Positions 21,526 to 32,400 of a stretch of DNA of 58,677 nucleotides are shown piece by piece (positions within the stretch are counted from its first letter, which is position 1; every line of letters starts with the position of its first letter). This stretch comes from Gammaproteobacteria bacterium (lineage in GTDB: Bacteria > Pseudomonadota > Gammaproteobacteria > GCA-001735895). The notes below the pieces were generated by a model that did no database searches, was not told the origin of the DNA, and saw only the letters and a list, made by a program, of their open reading frames with translations. The stretch is taken from assembly GCA_024229615.1 (NCBI GenBank), contig JAAESG010000283.1, forward strand, positions 1 to 58,677, written 5' to 3'. The translations under genes were made by a program, and so were the position numbers.

Positions 21526-21837
21526 CTATGCCTTGATATCGGTTACTTCGATTTCAGTATAGCTTTGACGGTGACCCATCTGGCTACGCGAATGCTTGCG
21601 GCGGCGAAATTTGATGATTTCAATCTTGTCGCCACGCCCATGTGACATGATCTTGGCTGTTACCGAAGCCTTGTCGAGCGTTGGGGTTCCTACGGAAACC
21701 TTGTCGCCGTCGGCAACCATCAATACGTTGTCGAGCTTGACGGTCGAACCCTCGTCGCCGGCCAGCTTTTCTACGCGCAGGGTTTCACCCTTGGTTACCT
21801 TGTACTGTTTTCCGCCTGTGGCGATGACAGCGTACAT
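21526..21837 (-). CDS. rplU: 50S ribosomal protein L21
   Basis: [25 protein letters not shown]. Confidence 0.98.
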   Translation of the reverse strand: MYAVIATGGKQYKVTKGETLRVEKLAGDEGSTVKLDNVLMVADGDKVSVGTPTLDKASVTAKIMSHGRGDKIEIIKFRRRKHSRSQMGHRQSYTEIEVTDIKA

Positions 21838-22008
21838 GTGTTACTCCGATGCAATACTGAAAAAGGTGGCGAATTCTATCCGCTGGCGCCATGCAGGTCA
21901 ATGCCTTTAACCCCGTCGGGATCATATATTACGCATCAAATTCTGAATTATTCCATCGACGGCGGTCTATAAAGCCTGTTGCGACTGACCGCGCCGGAAT
22001 GCGCGGGA

Positions 22009-22055
22009 CTAGCCCGCATTTCTCACCACCTTTCGTAGTGAGAAATGCGGGCTAG
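22009..22055. repeat. Dispersed repeat CTAGCCCGCATTTCTCAC as perfect 18-bp inverted repeat, overlaps znuB stop
   Basis: CTAGCCCGCATTTCTCAC CACCTTTCGTA GTGAGAAATGCGGGCTAG. Confidence 0.85.
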
Positions 22056-22897
22056 TCGAGGTCGGGTTTTTTGAGGTGGGTGATGGCAAGAGTCAATAAC
22101 AGCAGGACGGTGGCGCAGACGACGATGGCGGGACCGGTCTGCCAATCGAAATGGAAGGAGCTGGTGACGCCACCGGCGAGCGCGCCGAGACCGTAGAGCC
22201 CGCTAATCAACACCATCTGCTCGGGGTTGCGGCTAAACAGGCGCGCGCTACTGGTCGGGATCACCAGCATCGCCGCGATCAGCAAAACGCCCATGACTTT
22301 CATCATCACCGCGACCAGCAGTGCAATCATGATGTACATCAGAAACTGAACCTTGCGCACTTTTATACCTTCAGCTTGTGCGATTTCGCGACTGACCGAA
22401 ACCGCGACAAAAGAACGCCAGTGATGCATCAGCAAAAACAACAACAAAATCGTGGTCAGCAACAGGCCTATCAGATCTGTGCGGGTAGTCGCCAGCAAGT
22501 CACCAAACAATATCGCTTCGAGATTAACCGTATGGGCTGGCAACAGGCCCACCAGGATAATGCCGCCAGCCAGTCCGGTGTGTGAAATAATCGCCAGCGT
22601 GGTTTCGGAAAGTGCGCTGTTGAAACTGCTGACCCGGCTGAGCGAAAACACAATCAACAAAGCCACCGCCAGCACTCCAAAAAGGGGTTTCACTTCCAGC
22701 AATAAGCCGAGAGCGACGCCGAGCACAGCGGCATGTCCCAGGGTATCGCTTAAAAAAGCGAGGCGTTGCCACACCATCAGGCATCCCATGGGTGCCGCAA
22801 TCGCAACCATGATCAAACCGGCGATAACGCTGCGCACGAGGAAATCATCCAGCCACTCAGTCATGCCGGTGCTCCGCGTGATCACCCGAAACATCAT
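22052..22897 (-). CDS. znuB: Zinc ABC transporter permease
   Basis: ABC-3 family TM protein next to znuC/zur/znuA. Confidence 0.93.
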   Translation of the reverse strand: MMFRVITRSTGMTEWLDDFLVRSVIAGLIMVAIAAPMGCLMVWQRLAFLSDTLGHAAVLGVALGLLLEVKPLFGVLAVALLIVFSLSRVSSFNSALSETTLAIISHTGLAGGIILVGLLPAHTVNLEAILFGDLLATTRTDLIGLLLTTILLLFLLMHHWRSFVAVSVSREIAQAEGIKVRKVQFLMYIMIALLVAVMMKVMGVLLIAAMLVIPTSSARLFSRNPEQMVLISGLYGLGALAGGVTSSFHFDWQTGPAIVVCATVLLLLTLAITHLKKPDLD

Positions 22898-23627
22898 GCT
22901 CGTGATCGTGATGATGCGCGTAGATCGCGATCGAGTCGGCCGTCTGCTGACCGAACAGGGCCAGATATTCCGGGTGCTGGCTGACCGAATCGGGTAAACC
23001 GGAACAACACAGGTGCCGATTCAGGCAAAGTACCTGGTCGGTTTGCGACATGACCAGGTGCAAGTCATGCGACACCAGTAACACCGCGCACTGCAATTGA
23101 TCGCGTAACTCGCCGATCAGTTCGTACATCCTGATTTCGCCGCTGACATCGACTCCGGCAGTCGGCTCGTCGAGCACCAGCAAGTCGGGTTTACCGAGTG
23201 TGGTGCGTGCCAGCAAGACTCGTTTCAACTCGCCTTCGGACAACGAGTGCACCTGGCGTCGACGCAAGTATCCAACTTCGGTCTGCATCAAGGCATACAC
23301 GATCTCCTCTTCGCTCGCAGGTTGCGTGAGCTGCAACAGGCGATCAACACTCAAAGGCATTAGCCTGTTGACATACACCTTTTGCGGCAAATAGCCAATG
23401 CGCAAGCCCGGCATGCGCTCGACCTCGCCATTGAAATTATCGATCAGACCATTGACGATATTGGTCAGGGTCGATTTGCCGGCACCGTTCGGGCCGATAA
23501 TGGTGGTGATTTGAGCGCGCTTGAGCTCGAAGCTGATATCATCGAGAATCAGGCGCTTGCCTTGCGTGTAACCCAGTTTATGCGCTCTCAGTAACAAGTC
23601 AGCCCGCATGTTTCTGACACTCCGCAC
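22857..23627 (-). CDS. znuC: Zinc ABC transporter ATP-binding protein
   Basis: GPNGAGKSTL, LSEGELKRVLLART, LVLDEPTAGVD; His-rich C-term. Confidence 0.93.
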   Translation of the reverse strand: MRSVRNMRADLLLRAHKLGYTQGKRLILDDISFELKRAQITTIIGPNGAGKSTLTNIVNGLIDNFNGEVERMPGLRIGYLPQKVYVNRLMPLSVDRLLQLTQPASEEEIVYALMQTEVGYLRRRQVHSLSEGELKRVLLARTTLGKPDLLVLDEPTAGVDVSGEIRMYELIGELRDQLQCAVLLVSHDLHLVMSQTDQVLCLNRHLCCSGLPDSVSQHPEYLALFGQQTADSIAIYAHHHDHEHDVSGDHAEHRHD

Positions 23628-24096
23628 ACAGACCGGTTATCTCGACGACCGAATGATCGACCTCAAAACCCAGACTGTTGGCCTCTGCCAGCAGACTGCG
23701 GTCACTATTTTCGAGTTCTGCAATGCGTTCGCAATCGCGGCAAATCAGGAACTGGGCGCCGTTTTGGTGGCCCGGCTGAATGCAGCAGATAAATGCATTT
23801 CTGCTTTCGATACGATGGATCAGACCCTCCGCCACTAAAAACTCGAGCGCACGGTAAACAATCGGCGGCGCGATTCTGTCGACAGCGCCACCACGGTTCA
23901 ACTCGGCGAGAATATCGTAGGCACCCATGGGTCGATGGCTCGCCAACAGAATTTCAAGCACCTGGCGCCTGCGCGAGGTCAGTCGCAGTTGGCGTACTTC
24001 ACACAAACGCTTTGCCGCGGACATTAACTGACGCTGACAACGGCGATGGTCATGCTTGCGGAAAGCGATATCGGCAGACTTAGGTTTAGCTGGCAT
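23599..24096 (-). CDS. zur: Fur-family zinc uptake regulator
   Basis: Fur HTH and CxxC motifs; adjacent to znu genes. Confidence 0.92.
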   Translation of the reverse strand: MPAKPKSADIAFRKHDHRRCQRQLMSAAKRLCEVRQLRLTSRRRQVLEILLASHRPMGAYDILAELNRGGAVDRIAPPIVYRALEFLVAEGLIHRIESRNAFICCIQPGHQNGAQFLICRDCERIAELENSDRSLLAEANSLGFEVDHSVVEITGLCAECQKHAG

Positions 24097-24097
24097 A

Positions 24098-24117
24098 ATG
24101 TTATATTATAACGTAAC
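24098..24117. promoter_or_regulatory. Putative Zur box
   Basis: AATGTTATATTATAACGTAAC between divergent zur and znuA; contains GTTATATTATAAC. Confidence 0.8.
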
Positions 24118-24148
24118 CTAAATTATAAACACAGTTCGACTACCCTAC

Positions 24149-24964
24149 ATGCGATTATTAATTCTGTTGCTATGTCTGCCGCTCAGCATTGTCATCGCGA
24201 GCCCACGCGTGGTCACATCGATCCTGCCCCTGCACGAGATCACCTCGGAACTAATGATCGGCATCACAAATCCTGACGTCATCATCAAGGATCATGCTTC
24301 GACTCACCATTTCGCGTTCAAACCCTCACATATGAAATTACTGCAGCAGGCCGACCTGGTGATCTGGATAGACCGACATTTCGAGTCCGGTTTCACGCGC
24401 ATGCCGGAAATAATGGCAAACAGCGCGCTCCAACTTGAACTGATGTCCGAACTCGGCATCGGCGAAAGCGATGGCCACATCTGGTACTCACCCCGACTTT
24501 TGCTGCGCAGCATAGAAATCATCAGCAGCAGACTGCAACAACTCGATCCGCTACACCAGGCACAATACCGGGGCAACGCCGAGCGCTTGAGCGAGCAGAT
24601 AAAACGGTGGCATTTAGACCAGCAATCCAGGTGGCAAAATCTCGAACCACATTTTATCACCGACCATGCGTTCAGCTCACATTTTGACCAAGACATGGGA
24701 TTCGCCGCGATCGCCACAATCCACGACCAGCACGACACTCATGGCGGTCTCAAGCAATTGAACGAACTCGAAAATCGGCTGCAACAAAACCCGGCTACCT
24801 GCCTGCTAACCCTGGAAGACCCGCCTTCACCGCTGGCACGCAACCTCGCGCAAAAATATCAGATCAGGATCATCAATGTCGCGCTGATGCCGGTAAGCAA
24901 GCTGCAACCGCAGATCATTCAACGCCTGGAGCAACTGGCCAGGGCCCTTCGGGAATGTATTTAG
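24149..24964 (+). CDS. znuA: Zinc ABC transporter substrate-binding protein
   Basis: Signal peptide; HHFAFKPSHMKLLQQADLVIWI; FITDHAFSSHFDQDMGF. Confidence 0.9.
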   Translation: MRLLILLLCLPLSIVIASPRVVTSILPLHEITSELMIGITNPDVIIKDHASTHHFAFKPSHMKLLQQADLVIWIDRHFESGFTRMPEIMANSALQLELMSELGIGESDGHIWYSPRLLLRSIEIISSRLQQLDPLHQAQYRGNAERLSEQIKRWHLDQQSRWQNLEPHFITDHAFSSHFDQDMGFAAIATIHDQHDTHGGLKQLNELENRLQQNPATCLLTLEDPPSPLARNLAQKYQIRIINVALMPVSKLQPQIIQRLEQLARALRECI

Positions 24965-24965
24965 G

Positions 24966-25114
24966 GAAACTCTGCATAAGCCCTGCTGACTTAGCAGAGC
25001 ACGAAAAATGCAACCACGATTTTACGTTTTTCCCTATTTTTCAATCACTTGCGCGATCGAGAAATAGCGGCACATTCCTGTGCCACTGAAATCTCTGCAT
25101 TTTGTCGAGTTTCC
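24966..25114 (-). repeat. Full-length copy (B) of ~150-bp hairpin-rich MITE-like element
   Basis: Reverse complement aligns with 58528-58677; ends GGAAACTC...GAGTTTCC; abuts znuA stop. Confidence 0.88.
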
Positions 25115-25226
25115 CCGGCAATCCGAGCGGATAAACCCACTGAATGCACCTAAAACCAGAATCGATTGCGAACTCTGCCATCAGTCGTTACATTCCCCTT
25201 AACCCAAAAAACAGAAGTCCCACGAC

Positions 25227-26411
25227 ATGACCAATCCAGTTGGCTCAGACAGCCTTAATCCCCTGTTCATCTACGAAGACGCAAAACGCGAGGCCTTAAT
25301 CGCTCAAGCACAAGAATTGCCGTCGGTCGAAATCAGTTCGGCCGCGGCCGCAAACGCGGTGATGCTGGGCGGCGGCTATTTCACCCCGCTCGAAGGATAT
25401 ATGAACCTCGCCGATGCGCTCAGCGTCGCCAGGGAAATGCATACTTCCGATGGCAGGTTTTTTCCGGTGCCGATTTTAAACCTGGTGGAGTCAATTGACG
25501 CCATCGAAGGTGCCGGTAGAATCGCGTTGCGCGACCCCAATGTCGACGGTAACCCGGTGATTGCGATTCAGCAGGTCGAAGCGATCGAAGTGGTCAATGA
25601 CGCAGACATGAACCTGATGACTGAAAAAGTTTATCGTACGACCGACATGGAGCATCCCGGCGTAGCGGCATTCAATGGTCACGGACGTCATGCGATCAGC
25701 GGCCCGATTCAGGTACTCAACTTCAGTTATTTCGAAACTGACTTTCCTGATACTTTCAGGACTGCAGTACAGATACGCGCGGAAATCGAGGCGCGTGGCT
25801 GGAAGCGCGTGGTCGCCTTTCAAACCCGTAACCCGATGCACCTGGCACACGAAGAACTGTGTCACATGGCGATGGATCGACTACAGTGCGACGGGTTGGT
25901 AATTCACATGCTGCTCGGCCAGCTCAAACCCGGCGATATCCCGGCCGATGTACGCGACGACGCGATTCGCACGATGGTGCGGATGTATTTCCCGGAAAAC
26001 AGTGCAATCGTCACCGGATACGGCTTCGATATGCTCTATGCCGGTCCGCGCGAAGCCGTGTTGCACGCTTATTTCCGTCAGAATATGGGCGCCAGCCATT
26101 TCATCATCGGTCGCGATCACGCTGGAGTTGGCGATTATTACGGTGCCTTCGACGCGCAAACTATTTTCGATACCGAGGTTCCCGCGGATGCGCTGGAGAT
26201 AGAAATATTCCGTGCCGACCATACTGCCTGGTCGAAAAAACTGGACCGCGTTGTGATGATGAACGAAGCGCCCAATCACACCAAGGAAGATTTCGTATTA
26301 CTTTCCGGCACCAGGGTCCGTGAAATGCTGGGCGAGGGTATCGCTCCACCAAAAGAGTTCTCGCGCCCCGAGGTGGCCAAAATACTGATTAATTATTATC
26401 AATCCTTATAA
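25227..26411 (+). CDS. sat: Sulfate adenylyltransferase (ATP sulfurylase)
   Basis: QTRNPMHLAHEELCHMA, GRDHAGVGDYYGAFDAQTIF, SGTRVREMLGEG. Confidence 0.95.
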   Translation: MTNPVGSDSLNPLFIYEDAKREALIAQAQELPSVEISSAAAANAVMLGGGYFTPLEGYMNLADALSVAREMHTSDGRFFPVPILNLVESIDAIEGAGRIALRDPNVDGNPVIAIQQVEAIEVVNDADMNLMTEKVYRTTDMEHPGVAAFNGHGRHAISGPIQVLNFSYFETDFPDTFRTAVQIRAEIEARGWKRVVAFQTRNPMHLAHEELCHMAMDRLQCDGLVIHMLLGQLKPGDIPADVRDDAIRTMVRMYFPENSAIVTGYGFDMLYAGPREAVLHAYFRQNMGASHFIIGRDHAGVGDYYGAFDAQTIFDTEVPADALEIEIFRADHTAWSKKLDRVVMMNEAPNHTKEDFVLLSGTRVREMLGEGIAPPKEFSRPEVAKILINYYQSL

Positions 26412-26466
26412 ATAAAATACCGTATAACGCTAGATCGCGGGCAGTGTCTTTGCGATACTCCGAACT

Positions 26467-27468
26467 ATGTCCGAAGCAGCAGTAAATACCGGCGATTCCT
26501 TCTCGCTGGAAGACCTGAAAAACCTCACCGATGGCGATATGCTTCGCGTGAACCAGGTCATTACCGACAACCTGGCATCGGAAGTCGTGCTCATCAATCA
26601 ACTCAGCCAGCATATTATTCTCAGTGGCGGCAAACGACTGCGTCCGATGCTGGTTATCCTCGCCGCCAGAGCCTGTCGATACGACGGCCAGGACGACGCT
26701 TTGCTGGCCGCGGTGGTAGAATTTATTCACACCGCGACACTATTGCACGACGACGTTGTCGATGATTCGGACATGCGTCGCGGCAAACAGACCGCAAGCA
26801 CTATCTGGGGAAACGAGGCAGCCGTACTGGTCGGAGATTACCTGTATTCACGCGCCTTTCAGATGATGGTCAGGGCTCAGTCCATGGTAATCATGGACTT
26901 GCTCGCCAACACCACCAACACCATCGCCCAGGGGGAAGTACTGCAATTGCTCAATATTCGGGATCCGAATACCAGCGAGGAGAAGTACCACGAAGTCATC
27001 TACGCCAAGACCGCCTGCCTGTTCGAAGCCGCGTCACGAATCGGCGCCCTGCTGGGCGGGGTCTCGGCAGATACACAGCTTGCACTACAGGCCTATGGAA
27101 AACATCTGGGGGTCGCTTTTCAGCTGATCGATGATGTGCTCGATTATTCCGCGCAAAGCGATGAACTGGGCAAGAACGTGGGAGACGATCTCTCCGAAGG
27201 TAAACCCACCCTGCCGCTGATTCGGGCGATGGAAGTCGGAAATGACAGCCAGAAAGCCTTGGTGCGTGAAGCGATCGAAACCGGCAAGGTTGACCGCCTT
27301 GATGAAATCAAGCAGGTTATCGCCGAAACCGGGGCGCTGCAGTATACCCTCGACCAGGCACATGCCGAGTCGGCCGCAGCCAAACGGCAAATTGCCGTTC
27401 TCGAGGAGAGCGCATACAAACGCGCACTGACATTTCTCGCCGACTACGCGGTCGAAAGAAGCTACTAG
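26467..27468 (+). CDS. ispB: Octaprenyl diphosphate synthase
   Basis: LLHDDVVDDSDMRRGKQ and LIDDVLDYS Asp-rich motifs. Confidence 0.93.
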   Translation: MSEAAVNTGDSFSLEDLKNLTDGDMLRVNQVITDNLASEVVLINQLSQHIILSGGKRLRPMLVILAARACRYDGQDDALLAAVVEFIHTATLLHDDVVDDSDMRRGKQTASTIWGNEAAVLVGDYLYSRAFQMMVRAQSMVIMDLLANTTNTIAQGEVLQLLNIRDPNTSEEKYHEVIYAKTACLFEAASRIGALLGGVSADTQLALQAYGKHLGVAFQLIDDVLDYSAQSDELGKNVGDDLSEGKPTLPLIRAMEVGNDSQKALVREAIETGKVDRLDEIKQVIAETGALQYTLDQAHAESAAAKRQIAVLEESAYKRALTFLADYAVERSY

Positions 27469-27534
27469 CCCACCTTTCTATCACGACCACGCGATGGTGT
27501 TTTGCGATAAACAGTAGTGAGACATGCGGGTTAA
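27465..27534. repeat. Degenerate dispersed repeat at convergent ispB/metF stop codons
   Basis: CTAGCCCACCTTTCTATCAC ... GTAGTGAGACATGCGGGTTAAG. Confidence 0.55.
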
Positions 27535-28406
27535 GCCGCCGATGATACCTGCAGCGGATTCAGCGAAGCCCCCAGTGCGAGGCTGATATCGAGACACATA
27601 TCCGTCTGGTTCAGCGTATACAGGTGAATGTGATCGACACCTTCCCGGATCAGGCGCCCACATAGATCAACCGCCAGTTGCAGCGATAATTCGTACTGCG
27701 CGACGGAGTCATGCGTCACCTTGTCGTACAAGCCCGCGTATTCACGTGGTACCGATGCACCACAGCGTTGGCTGAATTCGACGACCTTTTCCAGGTCGTG
27801 GATCGGCAATATGCCGGGGACTATCGGTTTGTCTATACCGATACTGTCGGTCCGGTCGCGAAAGCGCAGGTAACTTTCGGCATCGAAGAAGTATTGGGTG
27901 ATTGCGCGCTGCGCGCCGGCATCGAATTTTCGTTGCAAATGGCGTAAATCGTCGAGGTCGCTGCGCGCCTGTGGATGCCCTTCCGGATAGGCCGCAACGC
28001 TGATATCAAAACTGCCCAGTTGTGTCAGCGCCTCGACCAACTCCACGGCCGATCCATAGGCATATTGGGACCCACCTGTACTATCGTCTACCGCGTCTCC
28101 GCGCAGGGCGACGATACGCCGGATACCGGCTGCGGAAAAGTCCTGCGCGACGTTCATCACCTGCCCTCTGTCGGCATTGGCACAGGTCAGATGTGCCGCG
28201 ACCTCAACCGGGGATTCACGATGCATGGCGAGAGCCGAGTCGACACTGACCTGTTGCGCACTGCCGAGAGCACCATAAGTCATAGAGAAAAACTCCGGGC
28301 GCAAACGTTCGAGTTGACCCATCGCACGCCACAGGCGACGCTCCATCTTGGCCGAACGCGGCGGAAAGAACTCGTAAGATAATTTTAACCCCGGTGAATG
28401 GCTCAT
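27531..28406 (-). CDS. metF: 5,10-methylenetetrahydrofolate reductase
   Basis: KLSYEFFPPRSAKMERRLW, FFDAESYLRFRDR, IVPGILPIHD. Confidence 0.95.
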   Translation of the reverse strand: MSHSPGLKLSYEFFPPRSAKMERRLWRAMGQLERLRPEFFSMTYGALGSAQQVSVDSALAMHRESPVEVAAHLTCANADRGQVMNVAQDFSAAGIRRIVALRGDAVDDSTGGSQYAYGSAVELVEALTQLGSFDISVAAYPEGHPQARSDLDDLRHLQRKFDAGAQRAITQYFFDAESYLRFRDRTDSIGIDKPIVPGILPIHDLEKVVEFSQRCGASVPREYAGLYDKVTHDSVAQYELSLQLAVDLCGRLIREGVDHIHLYTLNQTDMCLDISLALGASLNPLQVSSAA

Positions 28407-28419
28407 TTCGATTCCCTGC

Positions 28420-29394
28420 TCAACTCGCCTGCACCGATTTCAGTTGATGAATATTTTCGCGTCGCCGCGCCTGCCAGAATTTCACCGTCAGCGGCTCACC
28501 CACCAATTGTTCAATTTTCGTACTCGCAGTCAGACCTGCGGTCTTAAAGCATTGCCTGATTTCACTGTCTGAATAACCTAGCCGATGATGGTTGAATTCG
28601 CTGCGTAATTTTTCTTCGCTATGCGCGGCAAAATCGATAACGATAACGCGTCCTTTTGGACGCATCACCCGCGCAGCCTCGCGAATCGCTTCCTGGGGAT
28701 CATCGCTATAGTGCAAAACCATGTGCACGACCACCAGATCGACGCTGGAATCTTCGACTGGCAGATTGTACATATTGCCCTTGCGTACGTGGATATTGGT
28801 CAATCCACTGCTTTCGATGTTGCTTCGCGCTACCGCCAGCATTCCCTTGCTCAGATCGATGCCCTCACCACGCGCTACATGCGGCGCCAGGATTTCGAGT
28901 ATGCGTCCCGTGCCGGTTCCAATATCCAGCAATTCGCGTACAGGCTGATCACCGATGATGGTCAGCAACTTCTCTTCGACCTGTTGTTGTGACACATAAA
29001 GTGAGCGGATCGAATCCCAGCTCTCCGCCACCGTGTGGAAGTAATCCTGAGCCTTTTTAGCGCGAACGTCGCGCACCTGCTCCAGCCTGGAAAAATCACG
29101 ATTAAGGCCGGTATCCGCGTCAGGCATCAATTCGACCAATGAGCGGGCGAGTTGTGTCGCGGCGCCATGGTCGGCGAGGCGGAAGAATACCTGTGCGCCT
29201 TCGGGTATGCGTTCCAGCAAGCCGGCATCAACCATTAACTTGAGATGGCGCGAAACGCGGGGCTGACTTTGCCCGAGAATCTGCACCAGCTCCGAAACAC
29301 TGAGTTCTCCGCGTGCGCATAGCGCGAGAATACGCAGCCGCGTATGTTCGCCCGCAGCGCGTAATCCAACCAGTAAGGTATCCAGGTTTTGCAT
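28420..29394 (-). CDS. ArsR-family HTH fused to SAM-dependent methyltransferase domain; candidate methionine-cycle regulator
   Basis: ArsR HTH at N-term (ELVQILGQSQPRVSRHLKLM) then LLDIGTGTGRILEILAP; between metF and metH. Confidence 0.9.
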   Translation of the reverse strand: MQNLDTLLVGLRAAGEHTRLRILALCARGELSVSELVQILGQSQPRVSRHLKLMVDAGLLERIPEGAQVFFRLADHGAATQLARSLVELMPDADTGLNRDFSRLEQVRDVRAKKAQDYFHTVAESWDSIRSLYVSQQQVEEKLLTIIGDQPVRELLDIGTGTGRILEILAPHVARGEGIDLSKGMLAVARSNIESSGLTNIHVRKGNMYNLPVEDSSVDLVVVHMVLHYSDDPQEAIREAARVMRPKGRVIVIDFAAHSEEKLRSEFNHHRLGYSDSEIRQCFKTAGLTASTKIEQLVGEPLTVKFWQARRRENIHQLKSVQAS

Positions 29395-29409
29395 TGTTTT
29401 GAAATTATG

Positions 29410-29429
29410 ATATAAAGATATCTTTATAT
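29410..29429. promoter_or_regulatory. Perfect 20-bp palindromic operator in metH/arsR-MT divergent promoter
   Basis: ATATAAAGATATCTTTATAT. Confidence 0.85.
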
Positions 29430-29456
29430 GTTAATTTAATTATCAAAAAAGTCAAT

Positions 29457-32400
29457 ATGCAAATCCAAAACAGCGAACTGAGACAAGCTTTACAACAGCG
29501 AATTCTGCTCCTCGACGGCGCAATGGGTACGATGATCCAGGCCCACAATTTAACCGAAAATGATTATCGTGGAGATCGTTTTGCGAACTGGCAACAGGAG
29601 CTGCGTGGCAACAATGACCTGCTCAACCTGACCCAGCCGCAACTCATCGAAGGTATTCACGAGGCTTACCTCGAAGCTGGCGCGGACATCATCGAAACCA
29701 ATAGTTTTAATTCAACCTCTATCGCGTTAGCCGACTACGGCATGGAAGCGCTGGTGACCGAACTCAATCAGGCCGCAGCAAGACTCGCGCGTGCCGCAGT
29801 CGATCGCTATCGGCAAAACACAGACGCAGAACCGCGCTGGGTAGCCGGTGTGCTCGGGCCGACGAATCGCACCGCGAGCCTGTCACCCGATGTACACGAT
29901 CCGGGTTATCGTAATATCGAATTCGAACAACTGGTCAGCGCCTACGCCGAGGCAAGCCGGGGATTGATCGACGGCGGCATCGATCTGATTTTGATTGAAA
30001 CCGTTTTCGACACGCTAAACGCACGCGCCGCAATCTTTGCGCTGGAGACCGTTTTCGAGGAAATTGACCGGTGCCTGCCAGTGATGATCTCGGGAACTAT
30101 TACCGATGCCTCGGGACGTACGCTGTCGGGACAGACCTGCGAAGCATTCTGGCATTCGGTGCGTCATGCAAAACCGATTTCGATTGGATTGAATTGTGCG
30201 CTCGGTCCAAAGGAGCTACGGCAATACGTTGCAAACCTGTCTGCTGTCGCCGATTGCCATGTCAGTGCACACCCCAACGCCGGACTACCAAACGAATTCG
30301 GCGGATATGACGAATCACCCGAGACCATGGCGGCACATATCGGGGAATGGGCCAGTGCGGGTCTGCTCAACATCGTCGGTGGCTGTTGCGGTACCACGGC
30401 GCAACATATTCGTTTGCTGCGGGATGCACTGGACGGTATCGCACCACGCCAACCAGCCAGTGTCGCCAAGGGCTGTCGCCTTTCCGGACTGGAAGCGGTC
30501 ACCATCCGTGCCGACTCACTATTCGTCAACGTCGGCGAGCGCAGCAATGTAACCGGGTCAGCTCTATTCAAACGTCTCATCGTCGAAAAAGATTACGAAG
30601 CAGCGCTCAAGGTCGCTCGCCAACAAGTCGAAAACGGCGCCCAGATTATCGACATCAATATGGACGAGGGCTTGCTCGACTCGATTGAGGAAATGCGCCA
30701 TTTTCTCAAACTGATCGCATCCGAGCCCGACATTTCTCGCGTGCCATTGATGATCGATTCCTCGCGTTGGGAGGTGATCGAAGCCGGTTTGCAAAACCTG
30801 CAAGGTAAATCGATAGTCAATTCGATCAGCCTGAAAGAAGGCGAGGCAGAGTTTATCCGCCAGGCGCGACTGTGCCTGCGTTACGGCGCTGCGGTCGTCG
30901 TCATGGCCTTTGATGAGCAGGGTCAGGCCGACAGTGTCGAACATCGCGTCGAAATCTGCGAACGGGCCTATCATATCCTCGTCGACAAACTCGGGTTCGA
31001 AGCAAGCGATGTCATTTTCGATCCCAATATTTTCGCGGTCGCAACGGGTATGCCTGAGCACAATCACTTCGGGCTCGCCTTCATCGAGGCAACTCGCCTT
31101 ATCAAGCAAAAACTGCCCGGCACCCTGGTATCTGGTGGTCTCTCCAACGTATCATTTTCGTTTCGTGGCAATAACCCGGTGCGCGAAGCGATCCACGCGG
31201 TATTCCTCTACCACGCGATCCAGGCAGGACTGGGTATGAGCATTGTCAACGCCGGACAACTGGCAATCTACGATGAAATTCCCGAGACCTTGCGCAACGC
31301 GGTAGAGGATGTCGTGTTAAACCGGGATGACGGCGCGACAGATCGTTTACTGGCCATCGCCGATGAATACCGTGGACTTGAAACAGTGAGGGATGATTCA
31401 TCGGAAGAATGGCGCGACTGGCCGGTGTTCGAACGCCTGCAGCACGCCCTGGTAAAGGGCATCGCCGATTTTATCGAAGCCGACACTGCAGAGGCATTGC
31501 AGCAGGTGGATAGTCCTTTGCAACTGATCGAGGGTCCGCTGATGGAGGGCATGAACGTGGTCGGCGACCTGTTCGGCGCTGGTAAGATGTTTCTGCCACA
31601 GGTGGTCAAATCCGCCCGCGTGATGAAAAAAGCGGTCGCCTGGCTGGAACCGTTCATGCAGGCGGATCAAGCCACACGAAAAAGCGCGGGTAAAGTTTTA
31701 CTCGCGACCGCGCGCGGCGATGTACACGACATTGGAAAGAACATCGTCGGTGTGGTGTTGCAATGCAATGGTTACGAGATCATCGATCTGGGTGTCATGG
31801 TGTCGGCGGAAACCATACTCGAAACGGTGCGCGAACAGTCTGTCGATCTGATCGGTGTTTCGGGCCTGATCACGCCCTCTCTAGAGGAAATGAGCCACGT
31901 GGCGAAGGAATTGCAACGTCAAAAATTTAATATACCGCTACTAATCGGTGGCGCCACCACCTCGAAAATGCATACCGCGGTCAAAATTGATCCGCACTAC
32001 CAGGCTCCGGTAGTGTATGTCCCCGATGCGTCGCGCTGCGTCAATGTCGCGCGCCAACTGCTCGGATCGGGCCGCGATGAATTTTGCTTAAGCCTGAATC
32101 ACGACTATGACCACTTCCGTGAGCGCTTTCAGGCAAAGCTCGAACAGCGCGAGTTCCTGAGCCTTTCAGCAGCTCGTGCGAACCGCCTGGAAACCGACTG
32201 GATCAACTATAGACCGGTACCGCCTAACAGGCCGGGGATTCAGCAATTAATCAACTTTCCGCTCAAGACTCTTAGTGAGTTTATCGACTGGACGCCGTTC
32301 TTTTCGACCTGGGAATTACGCGCCAAATATCCGCGTGTACTCGACCACGAACGCTTCGGCAGCCAGGCGCGTGAGCTTTTCGACGACGCGCAAAGCATGC

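Noticed and set aside
22857-22990. His-rich ZnuC C-terminus (HHHDHEHDVSGDHAEHRHD) as a novel feature
   Set aside because: His-rich metal-binding tails are common in zinc transporter components.
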